A DNA stretch of 56,412 bases from Thiorhodococcus mannitoliphagus. GTDB lineage: Bacteria > Pseudomonadota > Gammaproteobacteria > Chromatiales > Chromatiaceae. A model generated the notes under the pieces. The model worked only from the letters and a program-made list of their open reading frames with translations. It searched no databases and was not told where the DNA came from. A program made the translations under genes and the position numbers. Below, piece by piece: positions 1 through 8,714 of the stretch; position 1 is the first letter of the stretch; the number at the start of each line of letters is the position of its first letter. The stretch covers positions 1-56,412 of the forward strand of contig NZ_JAAIJR010000025.1 of NCBI RefSeq assembly GCF_010915725.1, given 5' to 3'.

Positions 1-141
1 TTTCACAGAGACTGACTCTTCACCGGGCCGCTGTCTACACCCTCGCTAGCGGGAGCTGTAGCAGACTCAGCTTTCAACGGGGGCAGAATAAAGGGCGCGG
101 GAGGCGGGTTGCACCCATCTTTCAGCCATAGTTACAGGATT

Positions 142-1293
142 TCAGGAGTCCAACTTTGCTGGCACCGAATCCTGCAATGAATTTGAAAGAATTCTACTGA
201 AGATCTGGACTGGCGGATCAAGAAGGCACGAACGCAGATTGTCGAAGGCCGCACCGTCAATGTGCACGGTCACATCCACGTCTCCATGAGCGAGACCATT
301 TCTAAGCTGAGGCAGCGGAATACCGTTGACTCTTGTTTCGGCGATCAGTGAGCATAATTCCGAGAACGCATCTCGCTTGAGCTCAAGGAAATCAGAAAAC
401 ATCCGTACTGCCTCGCTCTTCGCGCATGCATTATTACTTTTGATGTGCGCTCTGAGAAAATTCACTGCCCCAAGCGTTAAGCGGCTCTTGCCAACCAATA
501 CATCGTGCGTGCGTTGATAGCGAACGCCGTGACATGACGTTTGTGATAGCTTGTTTCTGTGCAGGTCGATAAATGGCTGAATAAAATGGTCGTCGAATTC
601 CTGCTCAAGTGTCACAAAATAGTGCATTAAACTAAAAAGTGATGATTTTTTAAAAATTCGCTCAGCTATCTTGAGATTTCTGCGCGAAGCATAAGACATT
701 TTTTTCCACTGAATCTGGTCGAAGTCGGGTATCGGAATGTCGACGTACAGATTTTCATCTTCCAATTCCTCAGTCAAATGAAACAAGATACTGCTCAACA
801 TAAATTGATATTTTCTTCTGAACTCTGGTAGACCGACGTAGTCTCCTGTTCTCAGTTTATTCCTTTGAACCAATGCGTCGGCGACGAACTCCCGTAGCAC
901 GGGATGAACGGGGTACCCAAGATACTTGTAAGTTGTAAACCAGTCCCATTGATCTTTCTTGAGGCACCGATTGCACATGCCTTTTAAAACACTGATGTCA
1001 GTGTCGACCAATGCTTCGGGATGATCAAACATTTTTCGCAAAATACCAACATATCTTTCGGTAAGGCCTTGAGATATGTCATGCTTGCCGAAGTAGGCAT
1101 TTGCATATAGATACAAACCCTGGTTTCTATCATACTGAATCACCCATGCTTTGATGATGCCATTTTTTCGTTCATTAGGTTTTCCTTTTATCAGGAGGAT
1201 GCCAGGATTTTTGTTGTTCTCATCGACGACCCGAGCCTTTCTGTCGCTGATGTACTCAATGATCCTCACGTTTAACTGTCTACCTAATTTCAT
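142..1293 (-). CDS. Hypothetical protein with HEPN-like C-terminal motif
   Basis: 383 residues, family not recognised. The start ATG is preceded by a GAGG Shine-Dalgarno about 8 nt upstream. Two things are visible. A CxxC pair (MCNRC) sits in the middle third. Near the C-terminus LRNGLAHGD (R331, H336) fits the R-N-x3-H pattern of HEPN ribonuclease-like domains found in abortive infection and toxin proteins. No signal peptide or membrane segment is evident. Base composition is clearly richer in A+T than the neighbouring genes, which suggests recent acquisition. It ends near the left edge of the window and lies downstream of, and in the same direction as, the VWA-PP2C gene. A HEPN-type defence role is inference from one short motif. 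Confidence 0.6.
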   Translation of the reverse strand: MKLGRQLNVRIIEYISDRKARVVDENNKNPGILLIKGKPNERKNGIIKAWVIQYDRNQGLYLYANAYFGKHDISQGLTERYVGILRKMFDHPEALVDTDISVLKGMCNRCLKKDQWDWFTTYKYLGYPVHPVLREFVADALVQRNKLRTGDYVGLPEFRRKYQFMLSSILFHLTEELEDENLYVDIPIPDFDQIQWKKMSYASRRNLKIAERIFKKSSLFSLMHYFVTLEQEFDDHFIQPFIDLHRNKLSQTSCHGVRYQRTHDVLVGKSRLTLGAVNFLRAHIKSNNACAKSEAVRMFSDFLELKRDAFSELCSLIAETRVNGIPLPQLRNGLAHGDVDVTVHIDGAAFDNLRSCLLDPPVQIFSRILSNSLQDSVPAKLDS

Positions 1294-1430
1294 AGCGAAT
1301 CCTCAAGTGTATGAACACCCAACAGGCTTGTCGATTTATAGCTGCACAACGTGATCTTCAGTTATGCGCTTTTGTTCCGCTTTAAAAAAATTCAGTTCTA
1401 AATCGCACGGGATTCAACACGTAGTAGCAT

Positions 1431-3275
1431 CTATTCACCATCACAAGCGAGAATCGCCAGTCCGCGGTCATCACCGGAGGTGCTGCGCCAGACCTCGCGC
1501 TCCTGCAGGAATGACCGCAGTCCGGTCCGGCTTAGCTTTTCGTTCCGCGCCTCGTTGAAGAAGGTGGCGAGTTGGCCGCTGATCCGGGAGCCATCCAGGC
1601 TCACCAGACGCTCAGCGGCACCGTCGGTCATCGCGGCCAGGCCGGTCATTCCCAGCGTCGGTTCGAGACCCCACTGAACCTGCTCGGGCCGCAGTTCCCG
1701 CCCCAGAAAGACGGTCTGGTTCGCGAATTCACCCTTGCCTGTCTCCCCTAGCAGCTTCAACGCACCGTCACGCTCCACAACCAGAGCGCCATCGCCGACC
1801 CGCGACCACAACCAGTGGGATCGCCCGCCGACCGCCACCAGCAGGGTACTGCGAAAATCCGTGACGGGGCGACGGTGAAGACTGGCCAAATCCTCGAGCA
1901 GACCGCAGGCATGACGCACCAAGGTATGTGCAAGCGCCCGGGCCGTCGCATCGGGCGGAGCGTCGGACGCATCCAGCACGGTTCGGAACTGACGCGAGAC
2001 GCTGTCCACCAGACGGCGCAGACCCATCACCACGATTTCGGCTCCTAGATCCGAGACCGGCGAGGATCCTGCCCCATCGGCGACCACCAGCATCGGGCGA
2101 TCACCAGCGACGACCAGTGCGGCATCCTGGCAGGGTGTCGGAGGTTCGTGGCGCAGATGGGCGGCCCCAACACAGGTGTCGGCCGCGCCGAACCAAGCGC
2201 GGGCGGGTGGGATTCGAAGTTCCGGTGCCGGCTCAAGGATGTGGGCCGAGCGTGCGTGCCGTTTGGCCAGACGCCGCTTGAGTTTCTGCGCGGGAGAGGG
2301 TTCAGGCCATGATTGAGGTTTGCGCCCCCAGTTCTTGCGTTCATTGCGCGTCAGCATGAGGCGCCGCCGGAAACACGAACCCTGCCACGGGTCGTCTGCG
2401 GACTCGGGAGCCTCCATCCGACCGGACTGGAGCTGGACTGCGGCGTCGTGAAGCATTTCCACCGGCGAGTTCGGAGTTTGGTCGTCGGTGCCGTCCACCG
2501 GGGCAGCGGTCAGCGCAGCCGATCTGCTCGAATCCGACCCCAAGGATGGCGTTGGCGTCTTATCCGCCGCTGCCCGTGACGCCCTCACGGGGGGCTGATC
2601 GGACACGCTGGCACCCTGGTTCGTCGGCTGGACCAGGCTCAGCGTGCCCAGCTTGCCTGCGTCTCCCGTCAGACGACTCTGCAAGGTGTCCAGGAACGCT
2701 CGCATCCCAAGCCTAGCGAGCGACAAAGGGTGTCCGTCGCCGAACGCGCCGAGCACGGACAAATCGGCATCTGCCCCCACGCCGGCCGCAATGATTTCGA
2801 GTCTGCCCTGATGCACAAGGTCGCGGCAGGCAGCCGCCACCGGTTGCCAATCATCGGTTGCCCGTCCCCGCCCAAGCACCACCAGCCGGGAAGGGCTGAA
2901 TGTCATGCCATGCTGCCGGTACTGCACTTCCTGCGACTCCAGCGTCTGCAATGTGCGAGCAACCGCCTGCCCCAGGGGCGCCGGCCCCGCCGCTATCAGT
3001 CGGGTCGGAACGGCGATCCGGTGCAACGGCACCATCTCGTGCAAGCGATGCACTTTCGCGCCCAGGGTGAGGATGCCAAGGTCGAGCACATCGGTGGTGA
3101 CCGCCTCCGCTTTCAGTCCAGCGACGAGCTTTTGCAGCACGTCCTGCAATTGGACAAGCGACACCCCCCGCATCGCGGCGGAGGTGTCGAGGATCAGCAT
3201 GCAGGCACGGCGAGCGATCATGGGCGATGTTCCTGTGCGATCGGGATGAGAGGTGCTGAACGAAGGCTGTTTCAT
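1431..3275 (-). CDS. VWA-PP2C fusion protein (TerY-P phosphatase, YegK-like)
   Basis: About 614 residues. The N-terminal 220 residues form a von Willebrand A domain with a MIDAS-like DTSAAM, closely similar to the adjacent stand-alone VWA protein. A linker follows that is rich in Pro, Ser and Ala. The C-terminal ~250 residues are a PP2C-type protein phosphatase: CQDAALV and ADGAGS metal-binding motifs, MTDGA, and a final SGDDRG. Together with the next VWA gene and the divergent kinase this is the TerY-P triad described for ter-linked systems, known in E. coli as yegI-yegK-yegL. The phosphatase should reverse the action of the kinase. Fusion of the phosphatase to its own VWA domain is the odd point. 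The start at 3275 gives an N-terminus of similar length to the paralogue; an ATG at 3221 with AGGA upstream is a good alternative. Confidence 0.85.
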   Translation of the reverse strand: MKQPSFSTSHPDRTGTSPMIARRACMLILDTSAAMRGVSLVQLQDVLQKLVAGLKAEAVTTDVLDLGILTLGAKVHRLHEMVPLHRIAVPTRLIAAGPAPLGQAVARTLQTLESQEVQYRQHGMTFSPSRLVVLGRGRATDDWQPVAAACRDLVHQGRLEIIAAGVGADADLSVLGAFGDGHPLSLARLGMRAFLDTLQSRLTGDAGKLGTLSLVQPTNQGASVSDQPPVRASRAAADKTPTPSLGSDSSRSAALTAAPVDGTDDQTPNSPVEMLHDAAVQLQSGRMEAPESADDPWQGSCFRRRLMLTRNERKNWGRKPQSWPEPSPAQKLKRRLAKRHARSAHILEPAPELRIPPARAWFGAADTCVGAAHLRHEPPTPCQDAALVVAGDRPMLVVADGAGSSPVSDLGAEIVVMGLRRLVDSVSRQFRTVLDASDAPPDATARALAHTLVRHACGLLEDLASLHRRPVTDFRSTLLVAVGGRSHWLWSRVGDGALVVERDGALKLLGETGKGEFANQTVFLGRELRPEQVQWGLEPTLGMTGLAAMTDGAAERLVSLDGSRISGQLATFFNEARNEKLSRTGLRSFLQEREVWRSTSGDDRGLAILACDGE

Positions 3276-3417
3276 TGCAGGTTTCCAGTGACAGGTCGCG
3301 AATGGACAAAATCGGGAACGCCCACACCACATTGGCTGGCGCTGGCTGGCGAACTGGTCTTCTGGGTATCCAGATGCAGTAGCCGCCAACCACGACGAAC
3401 CCAGCCGGACGGTGCGG

Positions 3418-4089
3418 TTAGATCTGATCCCAGCCGGAGGTCGGGGGCAGGTTCACACCAGTGCCCGGTGTCGATTGGCTGACCCGGCTCATGCTGGCCG
3501 AGAGCCATTGGAAGAACTCCCGGAAACGCAGCCCTGCCATCGGCATTGCTGGGCGATGGGAAAACTGGCCCAGGATCGCCAGATCCGCGCTTTCCCCCAC
3601 GCCAACGGGGAGCACGACGAGCTTGCGTTCTGCGCTGAGCGATCGGCACTGGACCGCCGTCGCCCGCCAATCGTCATTCGGGGCGCCATCACTCATCAGG
3701 ACCAACCAGGGCTGGTAGTAGCTGGTACCGGTCTGACGATATTCCGCCTTGCGTGCGGCGAGCGCCTGCATCGACTGGGCGACCGCATCCCCCATCGGAG
3801 TCATGCCGTCGGCCTCCAAGGGCCGCACATCGGTGATCAGGTGAGCGGGCGTGATTGGCAAGGTGACATTCACCCGTGAGCCGAAGGTAACGATCCCCAG
3901 TTCGATCGCCTGACTGGCGAACTCGTCCTCTTGGATCTCGGCGATGAAGCGTTGCACGCCATCATTGAGTTCCCGGATGGGTTCGCCATCCATGCTGCTG
4001 GAGACATCCAGGACTAGCATGCAGGCGCAGCGGGCAACGGGGTTCTCGATGAGGTCGGCGTAGGGGGTGAGTGCGGTCGTGAATTCCAT
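3418..4089 (-). CDS. TerY-like VWA-domain protein (YegL-like)
   Basis: 223 residues, almost entirely one von Willebrand A domain. The metal-ion-dependent adhesion site is seen as DVSSSM near residue 30, with a second conserved Thr region (MTPMGDA) and LMSDGAPNDDW further on. The start at 4089 (MEFTTAL) is chosen because GAGGAA lies about 7 nt upstream; a longer in-frame ATG at 4149 lacks one. TerY-type VWA proteins act in the cytoplasm as metal-dependent adaptors for the partner kinase and phosphatase. The gene is followed about 140 bp on by the VWA-PP2C fusion on the same strand and is divergent from the kinase. Confidence 0.85.
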   Translation of the reverse strand: MEFTTALTPYADLIENPVARCACMLVLDVSSSMDGEPIRELNDGVQRFIAEIQEDEFASQAIELGIVTFGSRVNVTLPITPAHLITDVRPLEADGMTPMGDAVAQSMQALAARKAEYRQTGTSYYQPWLVLMSDGAPNDDWRATAVQCRSLSAERKLVVLPVGVGESADLAILGQFSHRPAMPMAGLRFREFFQWLSASMSRVSQSTPGTGVNLPPTSGWDQI

Positions 4090-4141
4090 GATGTGTTCCT
4101 CGTGAGGTTTGGATACCTGATACAACGCGCTTTCGAGCCAT

Positions 4142-4167
4142 ATTTTCAAAACCGAAATGTTGAAAAT
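4142..4167. promoter_or_regulatory. Inverted repeat in the divergent VWA/kinase promoter region
   Basis: ATTTTCAA and TTGAAAAT form perfect 8-bp arms separated by 10 bp. They lie in the 128-bp gap between the two divergently transcribed genes of the TerY-P set, which is A+T-rich relative to its surroundings. The size and spacing fit a dimeric regulator's operator, but no regulator gene is adjacent and no promoter boxes can be assigned firmly. Confidence 0.4.
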
Positions 4168-4217
4168 CCGTTCGCGCAGTGCGTTGACAGAGAAACACCC
4201 TTGGACAGGAGCAAGAC

Positions 4218-5261
4218 ATGAGCGAAGTGGTCTTCGATGCGGCGGGCGCGGGGAAAACGCTTGGTCCCGAACTGGATCGGGGCGGAGAGGGAACCGTCTA
4301 CCTCCTTCCAGAACGCGGCGATCTGGTGGTCAAGATCTACGCCCCAGAGAAACTGGCCTCGCGGGGCGAACAATTGCGCGATAAGGTCGAGGCCCAGATC
4401 GCGACCTGGCCCTGCCTGAAGGACGAGCCACTTGCCTGGCCGCGAATGAGCATCTATGACGATAAGGGCCAGTGGATCGGGTACGTGATGCGCCGTGGTG
4501 CTGGAGTGACGTTGCGCAAGCTCGCTCATCCCAAGCTGAGCAACCAACATTTTCCCGGCCTTTCACGTCACTTCGTAGTGGAGTCCCTGCTGCAAGTGTT
4601 GCGCTGTGTCCAGATCCTCCATCGCCAGGGCATCCATCTGGGCGATGTGAATCTGAACAACTTCCTCTGCGACCCGTTCAGCGGCCAAGTCACTCTGATC
4701 GACTGCGACAGTTTCCAGATCGCGCAGTCTAATGGCCCCTTTTTCCCCTGCCCGGTCGGCAGCCAGGACACCACGGCCCCGGAACATCTGGGAGTGGATT
4801 TCGCGCGCGTTCGGCGCACGTCGGCAAGCGACGCCTTCTCACTGGCGATCCTGATGTTCCAATGCCTGATGCTCGGACGGCATCCTTATGACAGCGTGGG
4901 TGGCTGCAATCCGGTGGACAATCTCAGGCAAGGACATTTCCCCTATGGCAAGGGAGGCGCCCGTCCCGGCAGCCAGGGCGCCATTCCCCAAGGGCCATGG
5001 TATCTGCTATGGAGCCATCTCTCCGGCAGCCTGAAAAACGCCTTCATCCAAACTTTTACGGAAGGCGCCGCCAATCCGCAGGCCCGTCCCGGAATCGACG
5101 ACTGGTTCTTGCTGCTCAAGCAGTATCAGTATTCGATCAGGCAAGGTTGGCTCTCCGACGAGATCCGGCCAGCCGCACCGAAACCACAAGGCAAGCTCCG
5201 AGGCGCTTTGGCGAACACACTCAACAAGCAACCACTTCAAGCGTCGAACTGGGTGAGCTGA
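4218..5261 (+). CDS. Ser/Thr protein kinase-like protein (YegI-like, TerY-P)
   Basis: 347 residues with a kinase fold at the N-terminus. The glycine-rich loop is RGGEGTVY (21-28) and the ATP-anchoring lysine is in VVKIY (K39). The catalytic loop reads HLGDVNLNNFL (140-150), keeping the Asp and Asn but with LGD in place of RD. The metal-binding motif is DCD rather than DFG, followed by APEH (188-191) and SDAFSLA. The same variant motifs are seen in the YegI group, so activity is likely. AGGAGC lies 6 nt before the ATG. It is transcribed divergently from the VWA and VWA-PP2C genes, and the three form a kinase/phosphatase/adaptor signalling unit. It runs convergently into traN, only 36 bp away. 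Confidence 0.87.
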   Translation: MSEVVFDAAGAGKTLGPELDRGGEGTVYLLPERGDLVVKIYAPEKLASRGEQLRDKVEAQIATWPCLKDEPLAWPRMSIYDDKGQWIGYVMRRGAGVTLRKLAHPKLSNQHFPGLSRHFVVESLLQVLRCVQILHRQGIHLGDVNLNNFLCDPFSGQVTLIDCDSFQIAQSNGPFFPCPVGSQDTTAPEHLGVDFARVRRTSASDAFSLAILMFQCLMLGRHPYDSVGGCNPVDNLRQGHFPYGKGGARPGSQGAIPQGPWYLLWSHLSGSLKNAFIQTFTEGAANPQARPGIDDWFLLLKQYQYSIRQGWLSDEIRPAAPKPQGKLRGALANTLNKQPLQASNWVS

Positions 5262-5297
5262 TGACCAAGGATGGATTTTCAGTCGATGCAGCGCAGG

Positions 5298-7679
5298 TCA
5301 GTCGGCTGGCATCGGCAACGCCGGCAGAGTCTCGTCCCACCCCTGCGCCTCCGCCCCCCGATTGGCCTCCCCCACCATCTGGACGTCGCTCAGATGCTGG
5401 AGCCGATCCGCCGTGCGGTTGCCCTGCCCTTCGGTCAGCGTCTCCAGATCCAGATCGGTCGTGGTCAGGATCAGATCCGATTCGGTCAGCATGACCAGCC
5501 ATTCGGAGAAATCGATTCGGCTCCAGTCGACCTGGGCCAGCGTCTCGACCGCGATCCCTGTGCAGTTGGGATGCTTGGCGCTCCCATAGCCGCCGATGCC
5601 GGCCTGGCCCCGGATCTGCTCATTCAGGATCCGCGACAGCGGTGAGTTGAAGCAGCAGAAGCTGTCGCGGCTCTCGATGCAGGCCCCGAAGAAATTCTTC
5701 TTGCAGTAAGCGCCGACCCGGTGACAAGACCTCAGCTCGCGCTGCACGCCGAGGGTGAACTCGTCCTCGGTGCACTCCCAGATGAGCCGGATCAGGATCA
5801 TGACGATGGTGTAGATCAGATAGGCCCACATCACCCAGTAGAGCACGACCGAAATGGCGGGATTGAGCGCGACGGTCGAGGCCACCGAGCCATCGGCGGC
5901 CACGGCAGCGCCACCGGTCGCGGCATCGACGAAGAGCGCGTTGGCCGCCTGAGTGCCGAAGACCTCAGCGGTCCACTGCACCGTCTGCTGCAGGAGCTGC
6001 TGCTTGAAGGTGGCGATCAGACCTTGCTTGGCCGCCTCCGTCGTCACCGCCGTGGTATTGCCGGTGATGTTGTTGACCGCCGAGGTGAAGGCGTCCTTCA
6101 CCGCCGACCAGGTGTCGACCAGCGGTGAGCGCAGGGTCTCCCAGGCACCGAAGGCGGGATTGGAGACGCCGGCCTTCATGAGCGACATCGTGACGCTGTC
6201 GAGCTTGGCCACCGAGAACATCAGCTGCAGATAGAGCCCGAGCGAAATGCCGCTCGGGCGCTCGCAGCAGTTGACGATCCCGCCAACCGCGCGCTTGCAT
6301 TCCAGGGCCTCGCCCTTGAAGACCTGACAGCTCCCTGTCGTGCAGTCGGCATCGAGCGAAACCATCTCTGCGGCGTTGAGCGCCGCCACCGCCGCGTCGA
6401 AGTCGTCGGAAGACTCGGGCTCGATCGCCACACAGTCGTCGCCCAGGCAGCGGATCTCCCCGCCGCAGTCCAGCTCGGAGGTGCGCTCGATGCCGGCGAT
6501 CTCCTGGTCGGTGCCGCAGTCGTAGACCAGTTGGTCGACGTAGCAAACGCCACTCCTCCCGGTCGCATCCTCGGCGCACTGGCGGCTCACCCGTCGGCAG
6601 TTGGGATTGGCGTCGAGGACCGCGCAGTTGTCCAGATCGCCGGGATTCTCGGGACAGTGCGTCACACCGTCCGGATCGGTCCAGCAGTCCATCTGGCCTT
6701 CGTTGAAGCTGGTGCAGTCAAGGGCGACGCTGACCTGCATGCAGGCGGCGCCGATGCCGGAGAACTGCTCCCAGGGCTCGTTGCCTGTCTCGCCCAGATA
6801 GGGTGGTGCAACCAACTCGCTGCCACAGAGTTCGCCGCCGGAGACCGGGACGCAGTCGGCATCCGGGTTACTGCTGCAGGTCGTGGTACTGCGGCAGAAG
6901 CCGTCCATCAACCGCTCGCTGATCGTTTCAAGGCAGGCGGCCGACTCCCAACTCCACAGATCCACGCGCTTCTCGACCCGCCTGACATACTCGATGATCG
7001 GCTCGCCAGTCTCGGGATCGGTGCCCACTTCCACGGGGTCCCAGTAGACCGTGGCATCCAGCGTCCGACTGGCGAAGCAGCTGAGCTTTGGCTGATCCTT
7101 GTCCGGGATCAGGCAGGCTTCGTATTCGGGGACATGCACCCTGCGCGGACGGCTGAGAAAGCTATTGTCCCAGGTGCAGTCGGCATAGGTCGTGGTGAAG
7201 TTGTCCAGTGAGCTGACGGTCGCATCAGTGAAGTCCCACAGCGGATCGCTGCTCAGATCGGTGCGGTCGCGATCCACTGGCTCCAGGAGGGTCTGGTACG
7301 CCTGACCGGTCGCTGAAGACTCGGCATAGGGCGTGTCGACCAGATCTTGCTGCGTCTGCAACCCGGCGGCTTCAAGCGCCGCGGGGTTCCCATAGAGCGT
7401 GCTCCAGTCGGAGACTTCGCCCTCGTCCGCACCCGGGAAGTAGACCCGATAGTCGCCGGGCTGATCGAAGGGGCTCAAGAGCGTCGAATCGCTCCCGAGT
7501 GCGGTTCCCAGATCCTGGCCATCGGTGGCTGCCTGATCGAAGTCGAGCGCCTGGCGCAGGTCATCGCCCCAGACCAAGGCCCAGGGGGTCCAGACGATGA
7601 CGAGGGTCAGAACGCCGACCAACAGGCGCCGGCACCAACCCAGCGGCCTGGGGTCACAACCAGGTAACGCAGCAGTCAT
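5298..7679 (-). CDS. traN: Conjugative mating-pair stabilisation protein TraN
   Basis: 793 residues with an N-terminal signal peptide (hydrophobic stretch at about residues 17-36) and a very high cysteine content throughout, as in F/SXT-type TraN outer-membrane proteins that stabilise donor-recipient contact. The C-terminal block with CCFNSPLSRIL, GYGSAKHPNC and WSRIDFSEW is the conserved TraN signature. A hydrophobic segment lies near residues 610-635. The start overlaps the end of traU by 26 nt, so translation is probably coupled. It is the last tra gene visible on this strand; the F-type traF, traH and traG expected further on are not in the window. Confidence 0.92.
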   Translation of the reverse strand: MTAALPGCDPRPLGWCRRLLVGVLTLVIVWTPWALVWGDDLRQALDFDQAATDGQDLGTALGSDSTLLSPFDQPGDYRVYFPGADEGEVSDWSTLYGNPAALEAAGLQTQQDLVDTPYAESSATGQAYQTLLEPVDRDRTDLSSDPLWDFTDATVSSLDNFTTTYADCTWDNSFLSRPRRVHVPEYEACLIPDKDQPKLSCFASRTLDATVYWDPVEVGTDPETGEPIIEYVRRVEKRVDLWSWESAACLETISERLMDGFCRSTTTCSSNPDADCVPVSGGELCGSELVAPPYLGETGNEPWEQFSGIGAACMQVSVALDCTSFNEGQMDCWTDPDGVTHCPENPGDLDNCAVLDANPNCRRVSRQCAEDATGRSGVCYVDQLVYDCGTDQEIAGIERTSELDCGGEIRCLGDDCVAIEPESSDDFDAAVAALNAAEMVSLDADCTTGSCQVFKGEALECKRAVGGIVNCCERPSGISLGLYLQLMFSVAKLDSVTMSLMKAGVSNPAFGAWETLRSPLVDTWSAVKDAFTSAVNNITGNTTAVTTEAAKQGLIATFKQQLLQQTVQWTAEVFGTQAANALFVDAATGGAAVAADGSVASTVALNPAISVVLYWVMWAYLIYTIVMILIRLIWECTEDEFTLGVQRELRSCHRVGAYCKKNFFGACIESRDSFCCFNSPLSRILNEQIRGQAGIGGYGSAKHPNCTGIAVETLAQVDWSRIDFSEWLVMLTESDLILTTTDLDLETLTEGQGNRTADRLQHLSDVQMVGEANRGAEAQGWDETLPALPMPAD

Positions 7680-8712
7680 GCCAGCGCCAGATCAGATAGA
7701 GGTGGTCCTCGCCGACCCCAGGGATGTTGCGCCACATCCCCCAGCGCAGCTCGCTCTCGCCGATGACGTGGTTGGAATTGGCCTCGGGGAGCGGATAGAA
7801 CTGGGACAGTCGGTACTGGGTCTTGGGCAGCATCAGCGCAAAGGGCGCCTCGCAGAGGGCGTCATCCCCGACCGTCTGGCGGGCCAGTCCTCGCCGGTGC
7901 AGGGCCGCAAGCACCCGCGCGCTCGCCAGGCTCATCTCCGAGGGACGGCCGTTGAGCGTCGGGATGCGTCCGGTGAAAGGATAGAGCCCGCCCCAGGCAC
8001 CGGCGCACCAGAAGAGGGTGTCGAGCGGTTGCTGCACCGTGGTCGCCGAGGCGGCATCGACCAGACAGGCGGCCTGCGCAATGGGATTGGCCACGAAGGC
8101 CGCCTCTGGATTGGTGAAGAAGGCCAGTTCGTCGTTGTTCCAGGTCGGATCCAGCTCGGAAAGATAGAGCACATCGAAGTCGGTCAGGTGGTCGACGTTG
8201 CAGCGGTCCGGGAAGAACAGATCAAGCATCACCAGGACCGGGAAGGCGTAGTAGTGATAGTTGTAGAAGGCCTTGTCCGAGCCGTCGTACTCGGCCTGTC
8301 CCGGCGTGCCGAGGGTGCGGAAGGCACCCAGATCGAGCCGGGCACCGCCGAGCGAGGGCATACAGCCAGGAACACGGACCAGCTCGACGATGCGTGCTGG
8401 CTCCCACATGCCGATCACGACACCTGGACTCGGCAGCCCGGCTGGGTCGGTGCAGGCGCACAGCGCCTGGTCGCTGGCACCGCTCGGCACCGAGCCGCCC
8501 CCGATCGGCGCCCCGGCGATGCGCAGCGGAAAGAGACAGCTCCAGCAGATGTCGGTGATGAGCTTGGGTCCGAGCAACTCGGCATCGGGACAGACGGCGT
8601 TGCCCAGACCCGTCGTGGCCGCCTCCTGGGCGCGCACGGTCAGGGCCAGCGCGAGCAGTAAACCAACCAGCACGGCGGCCTGAAGGAAGCGGCAGCTCAG
8701 CATCCTGCGCAT
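7654..8712 (-). CDS. traU: Conjugative pilus assembly protein TraU
   Basis: 352 residues. The start at 8712 is chosen over an in-frame ATG at 8733 because GGAGGG lies 6 nt upstream of it, inside the end of trbC-traW. A signal peptide (MRRMLSCRF then a leucine/valine-rich core) leads to a periplasmic protein. Family hallmarks are DICWSCLFPLRIAG, LCACTD, FYNYHYYAFP, WCAGAWGGLYPFTG and the C-terminal WRNIPGVGEDHLYLIWR. TraU is needed for pilus assembly and DNA transfer in F- and SXT-type systems. Several conserved cysteines suggest disulfide formation. The gene is tightly packed between trbC-traW and traN. Confidence 0.94.
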   Translation of the reverse strand: MRRMLSCRFLQAAVLVGLLLALALTVRAQEAATTGLGNAVCPDAELLGPKLITDICWSCLFPLRIAGAPIGGGSVPSGASDQALCACTDPAGLPSPGVVIGMWEPARIVELVRVPGCMPSLGGARLDLGAFRTLGTPGQAEYDGSDKAFYNYHYYAFPVLVMLDLFFPDRCNVDHLTDFDVLYLSELDPTWNNDELAFFTNPEAAFVANPIAQAACLVDAASATTVQQPLDTLFWCAGAWGGLYPFTGRIPTLNGRPSEMSLASARVLAALHRRGLARQTVGDDALCEAPFALMLPKTQYRLSQFYPLPEANSNHVIGESELRWGMWRNIPGVGEDHLYLIWRWHDCCVTWL

Positions 8713-8714
8713 GC

